A stretch of DNA of 43,866 nt from JAFGPJ01 sp964439135 (GTDB taxonomy: Bacteria > Planctomycetota > Phycisphaerae > Sedimentisphaerales > Anaerobacaceae). The stretch covers positions 1 to 43,866 of the forward strand of contig CAYTNN010000007.1 in assembly GCA_964439135.1 (NCBI GenBank), in the 5' to 3' direction. The notes under the pieces were generated by a model. That model saw only the letters and a program-made list of their open reading frames with translations, searched no databases and was not told the DNA's origin. This document shows, piece after piece, positions 8,646 to 18,671 of the stretch. How positions within the stretch are numbered: position 1 is the first letter of the stretch; every line of letters begins with the position of its first letter. Made by a program: the position numbers and the translations under genes.

Positions 8646-9524
8646 ATGAATGAAGAACAAGGACAGATGAATCGAAGGCAATTCCTGAAGAGAGCGGGCG
8701 CCGCTGTGCTCGGTACGGCATGTACAGCGGCCGGTCTTGCTTCGGCTGTTGAAGATTCGGATTCCGAAAAAGGTCCGGACGGCCTCGATATGTACGATTT
8801 TTTGATGCCGAGAGTAAAATATGCTCATGAATCGAAGGAAGTCGACCGGTGGAATGTCCGCCCCGGTGGGGATGCTAACTTATTAAGGGAGCTAAGATCA
8901 GTAATCCGCTGCAAGATCAAACCAATAAATGGAGCGTACGACTGGCAGCCGCAATGGGCGATGGAAGGCCAGCTCAACGCAGTGGTCTCGTTTGACGAAC
9001 TGGAAAAACTGAAGAAATATCCATTTCTTTTTATGACGGGAGAAAACCATTACAAGTTCGATGACAGGCAGAAAGCCAACTTGAGAGAATATATTACCCG
9101 TGGCGGATTTCTGCTGATGGACGATTGTGTTGTGGGCTCGGGCGGCGATTTTTTCTATCAAAGCTCTTATGAGCTGCTTGAGCAGGTTTTTGGAAATAGA
9201 GCCGTGCAGCCAATACCGTTGCAGCACGAGATATTTCATAATGTGTATGACCTTGGCGATAAGGGCCTGCCGTATATGGAGCGTCAGAATCGTGTGTTTC
9301 TACCGGGCATGAGACAGCCAAGGCAGGTTGGTTTGCCGTATATGCACGGCCAGAATCACGGCGCCAGGGGAATATTTATCGGCGACCGCCTCGCGATTTT
9401 TCTAAGCTCGACCGATATTCACTGCGGCTGGTGCGACAGCAATGGTTTTGAATTCGGCAGGCAAAATTATGAAAAAGCCATTCAAATGGGGATTAACATT
9501 ATTATGTACGCCATTTCGCACTGA
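8646..9524 (+). CDS. Tat-exported DUF4159 domain protein
   Basis: The N-terminus carries a twin-arginine signal (NRRQFLKR followed by a hydrophobic Ala/Gly run). The mature part matches DUF4159: PFLFMTGENHYKF, an ITRGGFLLMDDC strand, LEQVFGNRAVQPIPLQHEIF and a terminal NIIMYAIS helix. This fold resembles glutamine-amidotransferase-like Rossmann domains. ATG 8646 and ATG 8667 are both possible starts; the second places the RR motif right at the N-terminus and has AAGGAC close upstream. DUF4159 proteins commonly sit in MoxR/DUF58/BatA clusters, and here the gene closes the operon, 17 nt after the caspase-like gene. Function is unknown. Confidence 0.8.
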   Translation: MNEEQGQMNRRQFLKRAGAAVLGTACTAAGLASAVEDSDSEKGPDGLDMYDFLMPRVKYAHESKEVDRWNVRPGGDANLLRELRSVIRCKIKPINGAYDWQPQWAMEGQLNAVVSFDELEKLKKYPFLFMTGENHYKFDDRQKANLREYITRGGFLLMDDCVVGSGGDFFYQSSYELLEQVFGNRAVQPIPLQHEIFHNVYDLGDKGLPYMERQNRVFLPGMRQPRQVGLPYMHGQNHGARGIFIGDRLAIFLSSTDIHCGWCDSNGFEFGRQNYEKAIQMGINIIMYAISH

Positions 9525-9574
9525 GCCGGTTCCGGCAGAATGTGCATGACATTCGGATACTCCCTCAAAAGTTA

Positions 9575-9604
9575 TTGCCTAAACTGCTAATAATATGCTA
9601 TAAT
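9575..9604 (+). promoter_or_regulatory. Sigma70-like promoter with extended -10
   Basis: TTGCCT (9575-9580) is followed after 18 nt by a perfect TATAAT (9599-9604), preceded by TG at 9596-9597 (extended -10). It lies about 125 nt upstream of the GTG start of the first CotH gene, in the gap after the vWA operon, leaving a leader of about 120 nt. Confidence 0.6.
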
Positions 9605-9729
9605 AAGCGGTGTATGCTTGATTGATTAACTAAACTTATATCTGCGATTTCATCTTTCTGAGGTCCCGAAGTGGCAGAGGTGAAGATGCAGTTTATGGCC
9701 TAAGCCATTGTTGAGGAAGGGATTAGAAG

Positions 9730-12700
9730 GTGCCCGGATATATCAGATTGTTGTTGCTTTGCCTTATACTGAGCATATCTCTGGTCGGTTCAGTTCATGC
9801 CGGCTGTCCTGCCGGCGACCTAAACGGCGATTGTCGGATCGATTTTCTGGATGTGCAAATCATCGCCGGGCAATGGCTGGAGCCGTCTGGAAGCGATCCG
9901 GAAACGAGCTATGCTGACCTGGATGGTGCCGATGGCGTGAATATGTCGGATCTTGCACTTTTGGTCGGGAACTGGCACCAGGCAGGTATTCCTCTGATTA
10001 TCAATGAGTTCATGGCATCCAACGACGATACAATCCGCGATCCGCAGGGACACTACGATGATTGGATCGAGATATACAACTCCGGCACCGCTTCGATTGA
10101 TATAGGGGGGATGTATCTGACAGATAATCTGGATGAGCCCTTGATGTGGCGGATTCCCGAAAATAATCCGTCCTTGACCAATATCCCCGCAGGCGGCTAT
10201 TTGTTGATATGGGCAGATGAGGACAGCACTGATTATGGCCTGCACGCGAATTTCAAGCTCAGTGTTGGCGGTGAGGAGATTGGCCTGTTCGATAAAGACA
10301 GCGTTACCCTTATCGACAGCATTAACTTTCCCGAACAGACCACGGATATTTCCTACGGGCGGGATCCCGAGAGCAATGGCCAGATACGTTTTTTCGCCAC
10401 CCCCACGCCGGGAGCCGAGAATGATGGTGCATACATCGGCGAGGTCGATGCCCCTGAGTTCAGCCACAAACGAGGTTTTTATGATACTCCGTTTTATTTA
10501 ACACTCGCCACCGAAACCAAAGATGCGATTATTTACTATACGCTCGACGGCGCAGAGCCGTATGAATTTATCGGGCGCTTTCCGAAAGGCAAAGTCTATA
10601 CCGGCCCGATTTACATCAGCAGAAATACCTGTCTGAGGGCAAGAGCAATCAGGCAGGGTTGGAAGCCGTCAGTCGTTATAACCAATACATATTTATTGAA
10701 CGCAAGCGAAACTGTTAAGTCATTGCCGATTATTTCTCTCGTCGGTGATGAAGGTAAAACGTTTTACGAGCCGGACGGCGTAATGGCTATTGTTGGAGGC
10801 TCCTATGGCGGCGACGGACGGTGGGTTTCGGACGGCCAGAATAGCTACAACAATCCGATGCACAGGGGAATGGCATACGAACGTCCTGTCTCGTTTGAAT
10901 GGATTGAACCGGTCGACAACTCGGGCTTGCAGATTGATTGTGGAATCCGTGTTCATGGAAGTGAGTATATGCGACCGCGGTATCACCGGAGCGGCGGAAA
11001 GTGGTCGGGTGACTCAAAATTCAGTTTCAGGCTTTACTTCCGTGACAGTTACAGCAGGAACATGCTTGAATATCCGCTGTTTCCTTTCGAGGTTGAACGT
11101 TTTAAGAGCATCGTTCTCCGCGGAGGGCATAATGACAGGGTCAATCCCTTTATTAAGGATGAATTGCTTCGGCGACTTCACAAGGATATGGGGCATATTG
11201 ACAGCGGCGGAACGATGGCGAATCTCTTTATCAATGGCGAGTACAAGGGCTATTTCAATCCATGTGAACACATTAAGGATGAATTCTGCCGGCAATGGTA
11301 CAATAGCGACAAAGAATGGGACGTGATGACTATGAGCGGAATCCGTGACGGCGATACAGTGTCATGGAACGATATGATTAATTACGCTCGCGGTCACGAT
11401 TTGTCCGACGACACGAATTATCAGGAAATGGGCAGACGCCTCGATATTCCTGCATTTGCCGACTATCTCATTCTTCAGCTCTGGAGTGGAAATTGGGATT
11501 GGCCGCAAAATAACTGGGCCGCGGCGAGCGAACGCTCGGAAGAAGGAAGGTGGAGATTTTTCATCTGGGATGCCGAAGGAGGGATGTTCTCGGATCGACT
11601 CAACACTGTTTATTTCGACAGTCTCAACAGTCAGAATAACGCTAACGGCTACCTGTACCGGGCGCTCAAGGTTAGCAGCAAATTCAGGCAGGTCTTTGCG
11701 GATCGTTTGCAAAAACACTTCTTCAATAACGGTGCGATGTCCGAAGCCAATATTACGATGCGTTTTCTCGAGCTTCGTGTTGAAATGCAGGGAGTCATTT
11801 CCAATATGGACATGTACGTATTAAATACATGGGTCCCTAATCGCCTTGCGATTTTTTTTGCTGCTTGTGTACGGGAAGGGATGTACACATTTTCGGGTCC
11901 GAAGTTTACTGTGGACGGCCTTGAGCAGCACGGTGGAAGCCTGTTACCAGGTGACACTCTGGCCATGACAGACCAAGGCAGGTTCCGTGTTGTATATTAT
12001 ACGCTTGATGGCTCTGACCCGATTAGCACGGAGATTCCGCCTCAAAATACAAATGCGAGCACGATTCTGGTCGCTGAAAACGCCTCTAAGCGGGTGCTTA
12101 TTCCGGTTCGTCCGGTCAGCTCCGACTGGAATAGCAGCACAGCGTTCGATGACTCGACATGGCTATACTCCACCGGGATCCCGGGCGGCGTTGGCTACGA
12201 AAGGACAACAGGCTACGAATCTCTCATTAGTCTTGACCTCGAAGAACACATGTACTCCAGGAGCGCGACCTGTTACATCCGCATCCCATTTACGTTTAGC
12301 GGCGAGGTTGAGGATTTAGACTCTATGATATTGAACATTCGGTATGACGACGGCTTTGTCGCCTATCTCAACGGCACCGAGGTAGCCCGGCGTAATGTTG
12401 ACGAAATACTCACATGGAACTCCAGCGCAAACGCCAGTCATGCCGACTCCGAAGCAATCGAATTCGAGAGTATCGATATATCCAACTCGCTCGATTATCT
12501 TAGGCCGGGAAGGAATTTGTTAGCCATACACGGTTTGAATATCTCCGCTGCAAACTCCGATTTTCTTATCTCTGCCGAGCTTATCGCAGGCCGGGATGAT
12601 TCTGACAGCAGTTCATTGCCCGGTGTGAATAAATATAACGAGCCGATTACGCTGCCTCACAGTGCCCATGTTAAGGCTCGGATCTTAGACGGTAATACAT

Positions 12701-14223
12701 GGAGCGCGCTGACCGAAGCGGTCTTTGCGGTTGGGCCCGTGGCAGAAAATTTACGCATAACAGAGATCATGTATAATCCGCAAGATCCGTACGGAGAGTT
12801 CATCGAGCTAAAGAACATCGGATCAGAGGCAATCAACCTGAATCTGGTTAGCTTCACAAACGGCATCGATTTCACTTTCCCGAGCCTTGAGCTTGCAGCC
12901 GGCCAGCACGTCATAGTCGCCCAGGACCGCAATGCCTTTAGGGCACGTTACGGCACGGCGATAAATATAGCCGGTCAATACTCCGGCCGACTGGACAATG
13001 CCGGCGAGAGAATTACTTTGGCCGATGCGATCGACCGGACAATTCTCGACTTTCGTTATGAAGACGGCTGGCACTCTATTACCGATGGCGAGGATTTTTC
13101 TCTGACTGTAATAAATCCAAAAAATCCCGATCCGAACATTTGGGACGAGAAGGACGCCTGGCGTCCGAGTGCATACACCGGCGGCTCGCCCGGACAAAAT
13201 GACAGCGGCATCCTTCCCGATCCGGGCGATGTGGTAATCAACGAAGTCCTGGCCCATTCTCACGCTGATGCATCAGACTGGATCGAATTATACAACTCGA
13301 CCGGGACGGCTATCGATATTGGCGGCTGGTTTATCAGTGACAGTAATGACAATCTGACCAAGTATAAGATTGCCAACGGAACAACAATCGGCCCTAACCG
13401 GTTCCTTGTGTTATATGAAACACAGCATTTCGGCAATCGCAGTGATCCGGGATGTTTTGAGCCCTTTGCCCTGAGCGAAAATGGCGATCAATTGTATTTA
13501 AGCTCGGCACAAAACGGCACGTTGACAGGCTATCGTGCCGTTGAGGATTTTGGTGCTTCGCAGACCGGCGTATCGTTCGGCCGTCACTATAAGAGCAGCA
13601 CAGATAATTACAACTTCGTGGCGACCGAGCAAATCACGCCCGGTTCCGCGAATGCCTATCCGAAGGTTGGGCCCATCGTAATCAGCGAGATTATGTACAA
13701 TCCGGTCTGGCCCCGCGACGGTTCGTACACCAATGACCAATACGAGTACATCGAGCTGCACAATATCACCGCTGAGCCGGTGACGCTATACGACTATGTG
13801 ACAGGTGAGCCGTGGAAATTCACTGACGGCATCGAGTTTGTCTTCCCTGCCGATACACCGGTTACAATTCCCGCCGGCGGTTATCTCCTGGTGGTCGATA
13901 AACCGGCGGCATTTTCCTGGCGCTACCCGGGCGTGCCCGCCGAGATCATTTTGGGCCCGTACGGCGGAAAGTTAAGCAACGCCGGCGAAAGCCTGGAGCT
14001 TAGTATGCCCGGCGACATTGACAATGCCGGCCAGCGCCACTACATTCGAATTGACAGGATCAATTATAGCGATGGCTCACATCCGGAAAATTGCCCGGGC
14101 GGGATTGATCTATGGCCCATTTGGCCGGACGGTTTAGGCTTATCGCTCACACGGAGAGTTTCTTACGAATACGGCAACGATCCCGACAACTGGGCCGCCT
14201 CGGTCCCTACTCCCGGCGAGTAA
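9730..14223 (+). CDS. Secreted dockerin-like / lamin-tail / CotH kinase-like multidomain protein
   Basis: A signal peptide (residues 1-24) is followed by a dockerin-like module (about 24-82) with two EF-hand-type loops, DLNGDCRIDFLD and DLDGADGVNMSD. Next come a lamin-tail domain (about 86-234, INEFMASND start), a chitobiase-like domain (about 239-324, IIYYTLDGAEP), a CotH kinase-like domain (about 331-710, with RFFIWDAEGGMF), a second chitobiase-like stretch (about 724-787), a galactose-binding-like domain (about 785-953, YDDGFVAYLNGTEV) and three more lamin-tail domains (about 1006-1478). The start is GTG with AGGAAGG 10 nt upstream. CotH proteins of spores phosphorylate coat proteins; the function of bacterial surface versions is uncertain, perhaps protein-protein or polysaccharide attachment. 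A convergent paralogue follows after 52 nt. Confidence 0.85.
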   Translation: MPGYIRLLLLCLILSISLVGSVHAGCPAGDLNGDCRIDFLDVQIIAGQWLEPSGSDPETSYADLDGADGVNMSDLALLVGNWHQAGIPLIINEFMASNDDTIRDPQGHYDDWIEIYNSGTASIDIGGMYLTDNLDEPLMWRIPENNPSLTNIPAGGYLLIWADEDSTDYGLHANFKLSVGGEEIGLFDKDSVTLIDSINFPEQTTDISYGRDPESNGQIRFFATPTPGAENDGAYIGEVDAPEFSHKRGFYDTPFYLTLATETKDAIIYYTLDGAEPYEFIGRFPKGKVYTGPIYISRNTCLRARAIRQGWKPSVVITNTYLLNASETVKSLPIISLVGDEGKTFYEPDGVMAIVGGSYGGDGRWVSDGQNSYNNPMHRGMAYERPVSFEWIEPVDNSGLQIDCGIRVHGSEYMRPRYHRSGGKWSGDSKFSFRLYFRDSYSRNMLEYPLFPFEVERFKSIVLRGGHNDRVNPFIKDELLRRLHKDMGHIDSGGTMANLFINGEYKGYFNPCEHIKDEFCRQWYNSDKEWDVMTMSGIRDGDTVSWNDMINYARGHDLSDDTNYQEMGRRLDIPAFADYLILQLWSGNWDWPQNNWAAASERSEEGRWRFFIWDAEGGMFSDRLNTVYFDSLNSQNNANGYLYRALKVSSKFRQVFADRLQKHFFNNGAMSEANITMRFLELRVEMQGVISNMDMYVLNTWVPNRLAIFFAACVREGMYTFSGPKFTVDGLEQHGGSLLPGDTLAMTDQGRFRVVYYTLDGSDPISTEIPPQNTNASTILVAENASKRVLIPVRPVSSDWNSSTAFDDSTWLYSTGIPGGVGYERTTGYESLISLDLEEHMYSRSATCYIRIPFTFSGEVEDLDSMILNIRYDDGFVAYLNGTEVARRNVDEILTWNSSANASHADSEAIEFESIDISNSLDYLRPGRNLLAIHGLNISAANSDFLISAELIAGRDDSDSSSLPGVNKYNEPITLPHSAHVKARILDGNTWSALTEAVFAVGPVAENLRITEIMYNPQDPYGEFIELKNIGSEAINLNLVSFTNGIDFTFPSLELAAGQHVIVAQDRNAFRARYGTAINIAGQYSGRLDNAGERITLADAIDRTILDFRYEDGWHSITDGEDFSLTVINPKNPDPNIWDEKDAWRPSAYTGGSPGQNDSGILPDPGDVVINEVLAHSHADASDWIELYNSTGTAIDIGGWFISDSNDNLTKYKIANGTTIGPNRFLVLYETQHFGNRSDPGCFEPFALSENGDQLYLSSAQNGTLTGYRAVEDFGASQTGVSFGRHYKSSTDNYNFVATEQITPGSANAYPKVGPIVISEIMYNPVWPRDGSYTNDQYEYIELHNITAEPVTLYDYVTGEPWKFTDGIEFVFPADTPVTIPAGGYLLVVDKPAAFSWRYPGVPAEIILGPYGGKLSNAGESLELSMPGDIDNAGQRHYIRIDRINYSDGSHPENCPGGIDLWPIWPDGLGLSLTRRVSYEYGNDPDNWAASVPTPGE

Positions 14224-14275
14224 AATGTGGACGTCACAAAAACTCTGACGATAATTGCCTGAAAATCAAGCCGGT

Positions 14276-17200
14276 TTACAGACTGGGGGATGGTGGGGCT
14301 GCAATCCAGTTATCCAGGTCGTTTCCGTAATCGCTTGCGATTTTGCGGGTCAGTGATGCGCCCTGGCCATCCGCATCAGTTGGCCAAAGGTCTATCCCGC
14401 CCGGGCAGTCTTCCGGATGAGAGCCGTCGCTGAAATTTACGCGGTCGATACGGATGTAATGGCGCTGGCCGGCCACGTCAATATCGCCTGGCATGTTCAG
14501 TTCCAGCCTTTCGCCGGAATTGCTGAGGTTCCCGTCATATGGGCCGAGAATGATTTCGACGGGTACGTTCGGGTAGCGCCAGGAAAACGCCGCCGGATTC
14601 TTTACCAAGAGAAGATATCCGCCGGCAGGAATTGTGACCGGCACATCGATTGGGAAGATAAAATCGATGCCGTCGCTGAATTTCCACGGCTCGCCTGTAT
14701 CATAGTCGTATAGCGTCACCGGCTCTGCGGTGATATTCTTCAGCTCGACGTATTCGAATTGGTCGTTCGGATAGGGGCTGCCGTCGGGCCAGTCGGGATT
14801 ATACATTATTTCGCTGATTACGATAGGCCCGACCTTCGGATACGCATTCGCGGAGCCGGGCGTGATTTGCTCGGTCGCTACGAAGTTGTAATTATCTGTG
14901 CTGCTCTTATAGTAGCGGCCGAACGAGATGCCGGTTTCAGAAGCACCAAAATCCTCAACGGCACGATAGCCCGTCAAGACGCCGTATTGAGCGGAACTGA
15001 GGTACAATTGTTCGCCGTTCTCGCTTAATGCGAAAGAAATATGAGAACCGGCATCGTTCGAATTGCCGAAGTGCAGGTCTTCATAGAACACAAAATAATC
15101 GAATGGTTCAATGATTGTCCCGGCAGCAATCTCGTATTTGAAAAGGGCGTCATTACTGTCGCTTAGGAACCAGCCGCTGATATCGATTGCCGTGTCGGTC
15201 GTGTTATACAATTCGATCCAGTCCGCAGCCTCAGCATGTGCGTGGGCCAGGACCTCGTTAATCAGGATAGCTCCCGGATTGGGGAGGATGCCGCTGTCGT
15301 CTTGTCCCGGCGAGCCGTCGAGATATGCGCTTGCGCGCCAGGCGTCTTCGACGTTCCAACTGCTAAGGTCAAAATGGGTTGGGTCGATGATAGTCAGCGA
15401 AAAACCTTCGCCATCGGTAATAGAGTACCAGCCGTCTTCAAAGCTAAAGTCCAGAATCGTCCGGCCGATTGCATCGGTCAACGTGATACGTTCGCCGGCA
15501 TCGTTCAGCCTGCCGGAATATTGACCGGCAATATTTACGTTTGAGCCGTATCGTGCTTCGAAGGCATTGCGGTCCTGGACAACTACTATATATTCGCCGG
15601 GTGCAAGATCAATGCCCGGGAAGGTGAAATCGATGCCATCCGTAAAGCTTACCAGATTCAGATTGATTGATTCTGCTCCGATGTTCTTCAGTTCGATGAA
15701 CTCTTCGCTGGAGGTTCGCGGATTATACATTACCTCGGTGATTCGCAGATTCTGTGCGATTCTGCCGACAGCGAAGACTGCTTCGTTTATCGCGCTCCAA
15801 ATGCCGCCGTTTAATATTCGCGCTTTTATGTGTGTGCTCTTGGTTAATGTAATCGGTGTCGTATATTGAATGACACCAGGTAAGTCTACATCATCGGAAC
15901 CTTCCAAACTCGCGTGCATTTCGACAGAGATAAGGAAGTCTGTGTCTGTGCTGGAAATATTCAAACCCTGAATGGCCAGAATATTGCCGCCCGGCTTGAG
16001 CTGATTAAGTGAAGCGGAAATGTCAATGCTCTCGAACTGGACGGCTTCGGAATCGGGGTGCTCGGCATTGGCGGTTGAATTCCAGGTGAAGGTACGGCCA
16101 ACGTTACGTCTGGCCACCTCGGTACCGTTGAGGTAGGCGACAAAGCCGTCGTCGTAGCGAATGTTCAAAGTCAGAATGTCGAATTCATTCGGACTTTCAT
16201 TTATACTGAATGGAATACGAATAAAGCACGAGGCATTCCTGGCATACATCTGAGAATCCAGGTCGAAGCCGATTAATTGCTCGTAGCCTGATTCTCTGTC
16301 ATATCCGATGCCGCCCGGACTGTGGGAGTGTTTGTACCAGTTTCTGTCGCTGAAGCCTGATGGTTGGTTCCAGTTGTAAGCGATCTGCCGGACGGGAACA
16401 TATACACGTTTTTCGGCGTTCTCCGGAACGAGCATTCCTTTGATTCCTTCTGACGGCATCAGTTCGGCCGGATCCGTGCCGTCCACGGTATAATATATCT
16501 GGCCGTACGGAGCCGTCATAGCCAGTTCGAATGGTTGATCAAACTGTCCGTCCTGCGGACTGAAACCTGGCGGAGCAGTGGTAAATTCATAGGCGATTTG
16601 GCTGTCCATCCAGTCGAGACGCTGTTTGAGCCAGCCGCTCATCCAGTTTATTTCTTCGTCATACGTCTCGGCGATAAACCAGTTAGGCCAGACATAGCTG
16701 CCCAGAATGTGCCAGCGGTCGAAGTTCCGGACCTGTGCCTCACTCAGCAGCGCCGCAGTACTATCAATGTCTTGAAGTAGTCGGCCGGTAGCTAAGAGAT
16801 TCTCACGCAGCTCGAACCATCGGTCCGCGTAACGTAGGCGAAACACCGGGTCCTCGAACAAGCGGCGCCACCATGGATAATCACCGTCGCCGAGCTGGGG
16901 ATAGTACCAGCCGGTTGGAATCCATCCCTGAAGATAATCGGCGTTACCGAGTGACAGGTTGTAATCCCAGACGGGACCCATGTTGATCTTGCCGCTGCGG
17001 TCCTTGGACATATACGTGCTGAGGCGAAAACCGTCGATGTTTTTCGTAAGCTCGACGAGGATGTGGACATCAATGAAGGATCCGACGTCAATATATTTGG
17101 CGTACCCGTTCACCGGATCCATAAAATTCGATCCGTATAGAACCGATTCGAACTCGTTAAGATAATGTTGGAGCCAATCCACCTGTTCTGGCGTTATATC

Positions 17201-18448
17201 TACCATCTTAGGCTCAACTACGCGCACTTCCAAACCCCTGCTGGTCCTGAATACCGTCTCACCGGGACTGGATTTGTCTTTCTTGAAGATGTATCCTCCG
17301 CTGATTTGCGGCTCGGTGTTGTCGGATGGCTCAAGTGCTGCGACGTCTACGCGGTCGGTACCACGTTTGATTTTCTCCATGAAGACGTAAACGCCTACAT
17401 AATCACTCATCGAAATTCCCCTGCCGTCGGTGTTAAGAAACACCTCGATAAATCTTGTACGAACAGCGTATTGACCGAGATCGTTAGCCCACTTGTACGA
17501 TAGGAAGTTCCTCATCAGCGACTTGTCCGAGTAAGGGCCCTGCAGAATCCAGTCGGAATCAGCGGGAAAACCNNNNNNNNNNNNNNNNNNNNNNNNNNNN
17601 NNNNNNNNNNNNNNNNNNNNNNNNNNNNNNNNNNNNNNNNNNNNNNNNNNNNNNNNNNNNNNNNNNNNNNNNTTCCAGCCTGTTTTGATTGCGACCGCTC
17701 TTAGATACGTGGTTCGGTTAACTGAGATTGGGCCCATATAGACCGTTCCCTCGCGGGACCGGGAGCCGAGCGCGTATGGTTCGGAGCCGTCGAGTGTATA
17801 ATAAATGATGGTGTCTTCGGTTTCAGTTGCCAGCGTGATAGAAAGAGGTTCAATGTAAAGACCACCTTCCCGGCTGAATTGTAGTTCGGCGACGAATCCC
17901 TCGTAGACGCCGATATTTTCTACCGCCGGGCTTGGTGAGCCGAAGAAACGCCAGTTGTCGGTGCCGTCGGGATAGCGGCCGTAGGAAATGTCGCCGGTCT
18001 GCTCGCCAAAGACAACGCTGTCAATCATAGAAATACCGTCGCTGTTGAACAGCCCGATTTCTTCCCCGTTTGCATCGAGCTTGAAATTGGCGTGCAGCCC
18101 GGGGTCGGAATTATCGCCGTCGGCCCATATCAACAGGTGGCCGCCCGGTTCGATGGTTGTCAGGGCCGGGTCGTTAACGGGAATCTGCCACTTGACGGGA
18201 TCTGACAGGTTGTCTGTCAGGTACAAGCCGCCGATGTCAACGGCTTCGACGCCGGTGTTATAGATTTCGATCCAGTCATCGTATTGTCCCTCTGGATCCT
18301 GGCTGCTATTGTTATTTGACGCCATGAACTCGTTGATTACCAGCAGGAACTGTGGCGGGAACCGCTGTTCAACTAAAGGCTCATAATTCGCATTTACGAT
18401 ACTAATTAAACAGAAAGATAGTACTGTGTTCAGCAATGAGATTCGCAT
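14276..18448 (-). CDS. Secreted lamin-tail / CotH kinase-like multidomain protein (contains assembly gap)
   Basis: After a short signal peptide (about 1-20) the first lamin-tail domain starts near residue 33 (VINEFMASNN) and a chitobiase-like domain lies near 190-258. Residues about 260-292 are lost in a 100-N gap at the start of the CotH domain. The CotH core (about 293-640) has the classic EVFLNTDG, YVGVYVFMEKIKRG and GPVWDYNLSLGN motifs. Chitobiase-like, galactose-binding-like and three lamin-tail domains follow, as in the convergent neighbour. No dockerin-like module is present. The frame stays open across the 100 N, but the true gap length is unknown, so the real protein may differ in size. 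The tail is nearly the same as that of the 1497-residue paralogue. Confidence 0.85.
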   Translation of the reverse strand: MRISLLNTVLSFCLISIVNANYEPLVEQRFPPQFLLVINEFMASNNNSSQDPEGQYDDWIEIYNTGVEAVDIGGLYLTDNLSDPVKWQIPVNDPALTTIEPGGHLLIWADGDNSDPGLHANFKLDANGEEIGLFNSDGISMIDSVVFGEQTGDISYGRYPDGTDNWRFFGSPSPAVENIGVYEGFVAELQFSREGGLYIEPLSITLATETEDTIIYYTLDGSEPYALGSRSREGTVYMGPISVNRTTYLRAVAIKTGWXXXXXXXXXXXXXXXXXXXXXXXXXXXXXXXXXXGFPADSDWILQGPYSDKSLMRNFLSYKWANDLGQYAVRTRFIEVFLNTDGRGISMSDYVGVYVFMEKIKRGTDRVDVAALEPSDNTEPQISGGYIFKKDKSSPGETVFRTSRGLEVRVVEPKMVDITPEQVDWLQHYLNEFESVLYGSNFMDPVNGYAKYIDVGSFIDVHILVELTKNIDGFRLSTYMSKDRSGKINMGPVWDYNLSLGNADYLQGWIPTGWYYPQLGDGDYPWWRRLFEDPVFRLRYADRWFELRENLLATGRLLQDIDSTAALLSEAQVRNFDRWHILGSYVWPNWFIAETYDEEINWMSGWLKQRLDWMDSQIAYEFTTAPPGFSPQDGQFDQPFELAMTAPYGQIYYTVDGTDPAELMPSEGIKGMLVPENAEKRVYVPVRQIAYNWNQPSGFSDRNWYKHSHSPGGIGYDRESGYEQLIGFDLDSQMYARNASCFIRIPFSINESPNEFDILTLNIRYDDGFVAYLNGTEVARRNVGRTFTWNSTANAEHPDSEAVQFESIDISASLNQLKPGGNILAIQGLNISSTDTDFLISVEMHASLEGSDDVDLPGVIQYTTPITLTKSTHIKARILNGGIWSAINEAVFAVGRIAQNLRITEVMYNPRTSSEEFIELKNIGAESINLNLVSFTDGIDFTFPGIDLAPGEYIVVVQDRNAFEARYGSNVNIAGQYSGRLNDAGERITLTDAIGRTILDFSFEDGWYSITDGEGFSLTIIDPTHFDLSSWNVEDAWRASAYLDGSPGQDDSGILPNPGAILINEVLAHAHAEAADWIELYNTTDTAIDISGWFLSDSNDALFKYEIAAGTIIEPFDYFVFYEDLHFGNSNDAGSHISFALSENGEQLYLSSAQYGVLTGYRAVEDFGASETGISFGRYYKSSTDNYNFVATEQITPGSANAYPKVGPIVISEIMYNPDWPDGSPYPNDQFEYVELKNITAEPVTLYDYDTGEPWKFSDGIDFIFPIDVPVTIPAGGYLLLVKNPAAFSWRYPNVPVEIILGPYDGNLSNSGERLELNMPGDIDVAGQRHYIRIDRVNFSDGSHPEDCPGGIDLWPTDADGQGASLTRKIASDYGNDLDNWIAAPPSPSL
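17573..17672. other. Assembly gap of 100 N inside CotH gene
   Basis: Exactly 100 unknown bases, the usual size placed by scaffolding software for a gap of unknown length. It removes the junction between the chitobiase-like and CotH domains of the - strand gene. A repeat shared with the neighbouring paralogue could have caused the assembly break. Confidence 0.95.
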
Positions 18449-18671
18449 AGATATATGTGTCCTCTATCTCCTTCCTCACTTATATTTTGTTGTTACTTGC
18501 CTACAGTTCTATCTTCTGTGATTCAGAAAGAAAAACATATAGATGAGAGCTATATTTATCTTATCATAGATAACACAACGGAGTCAAGATTTTTCCAAGT
18601 AAGCATTTGTAATGCATTTGAAACAGATTTCATTGTAGAGACACCGCTCTTTTAGTATCGTCAGTGACATT

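Noticed and set aside
9538..9554. GAATGT-ACATTC hairpin after the DUF4159 gene
   Set aside because: A six-base stem without a following T-run is too weak to call as a terminator.
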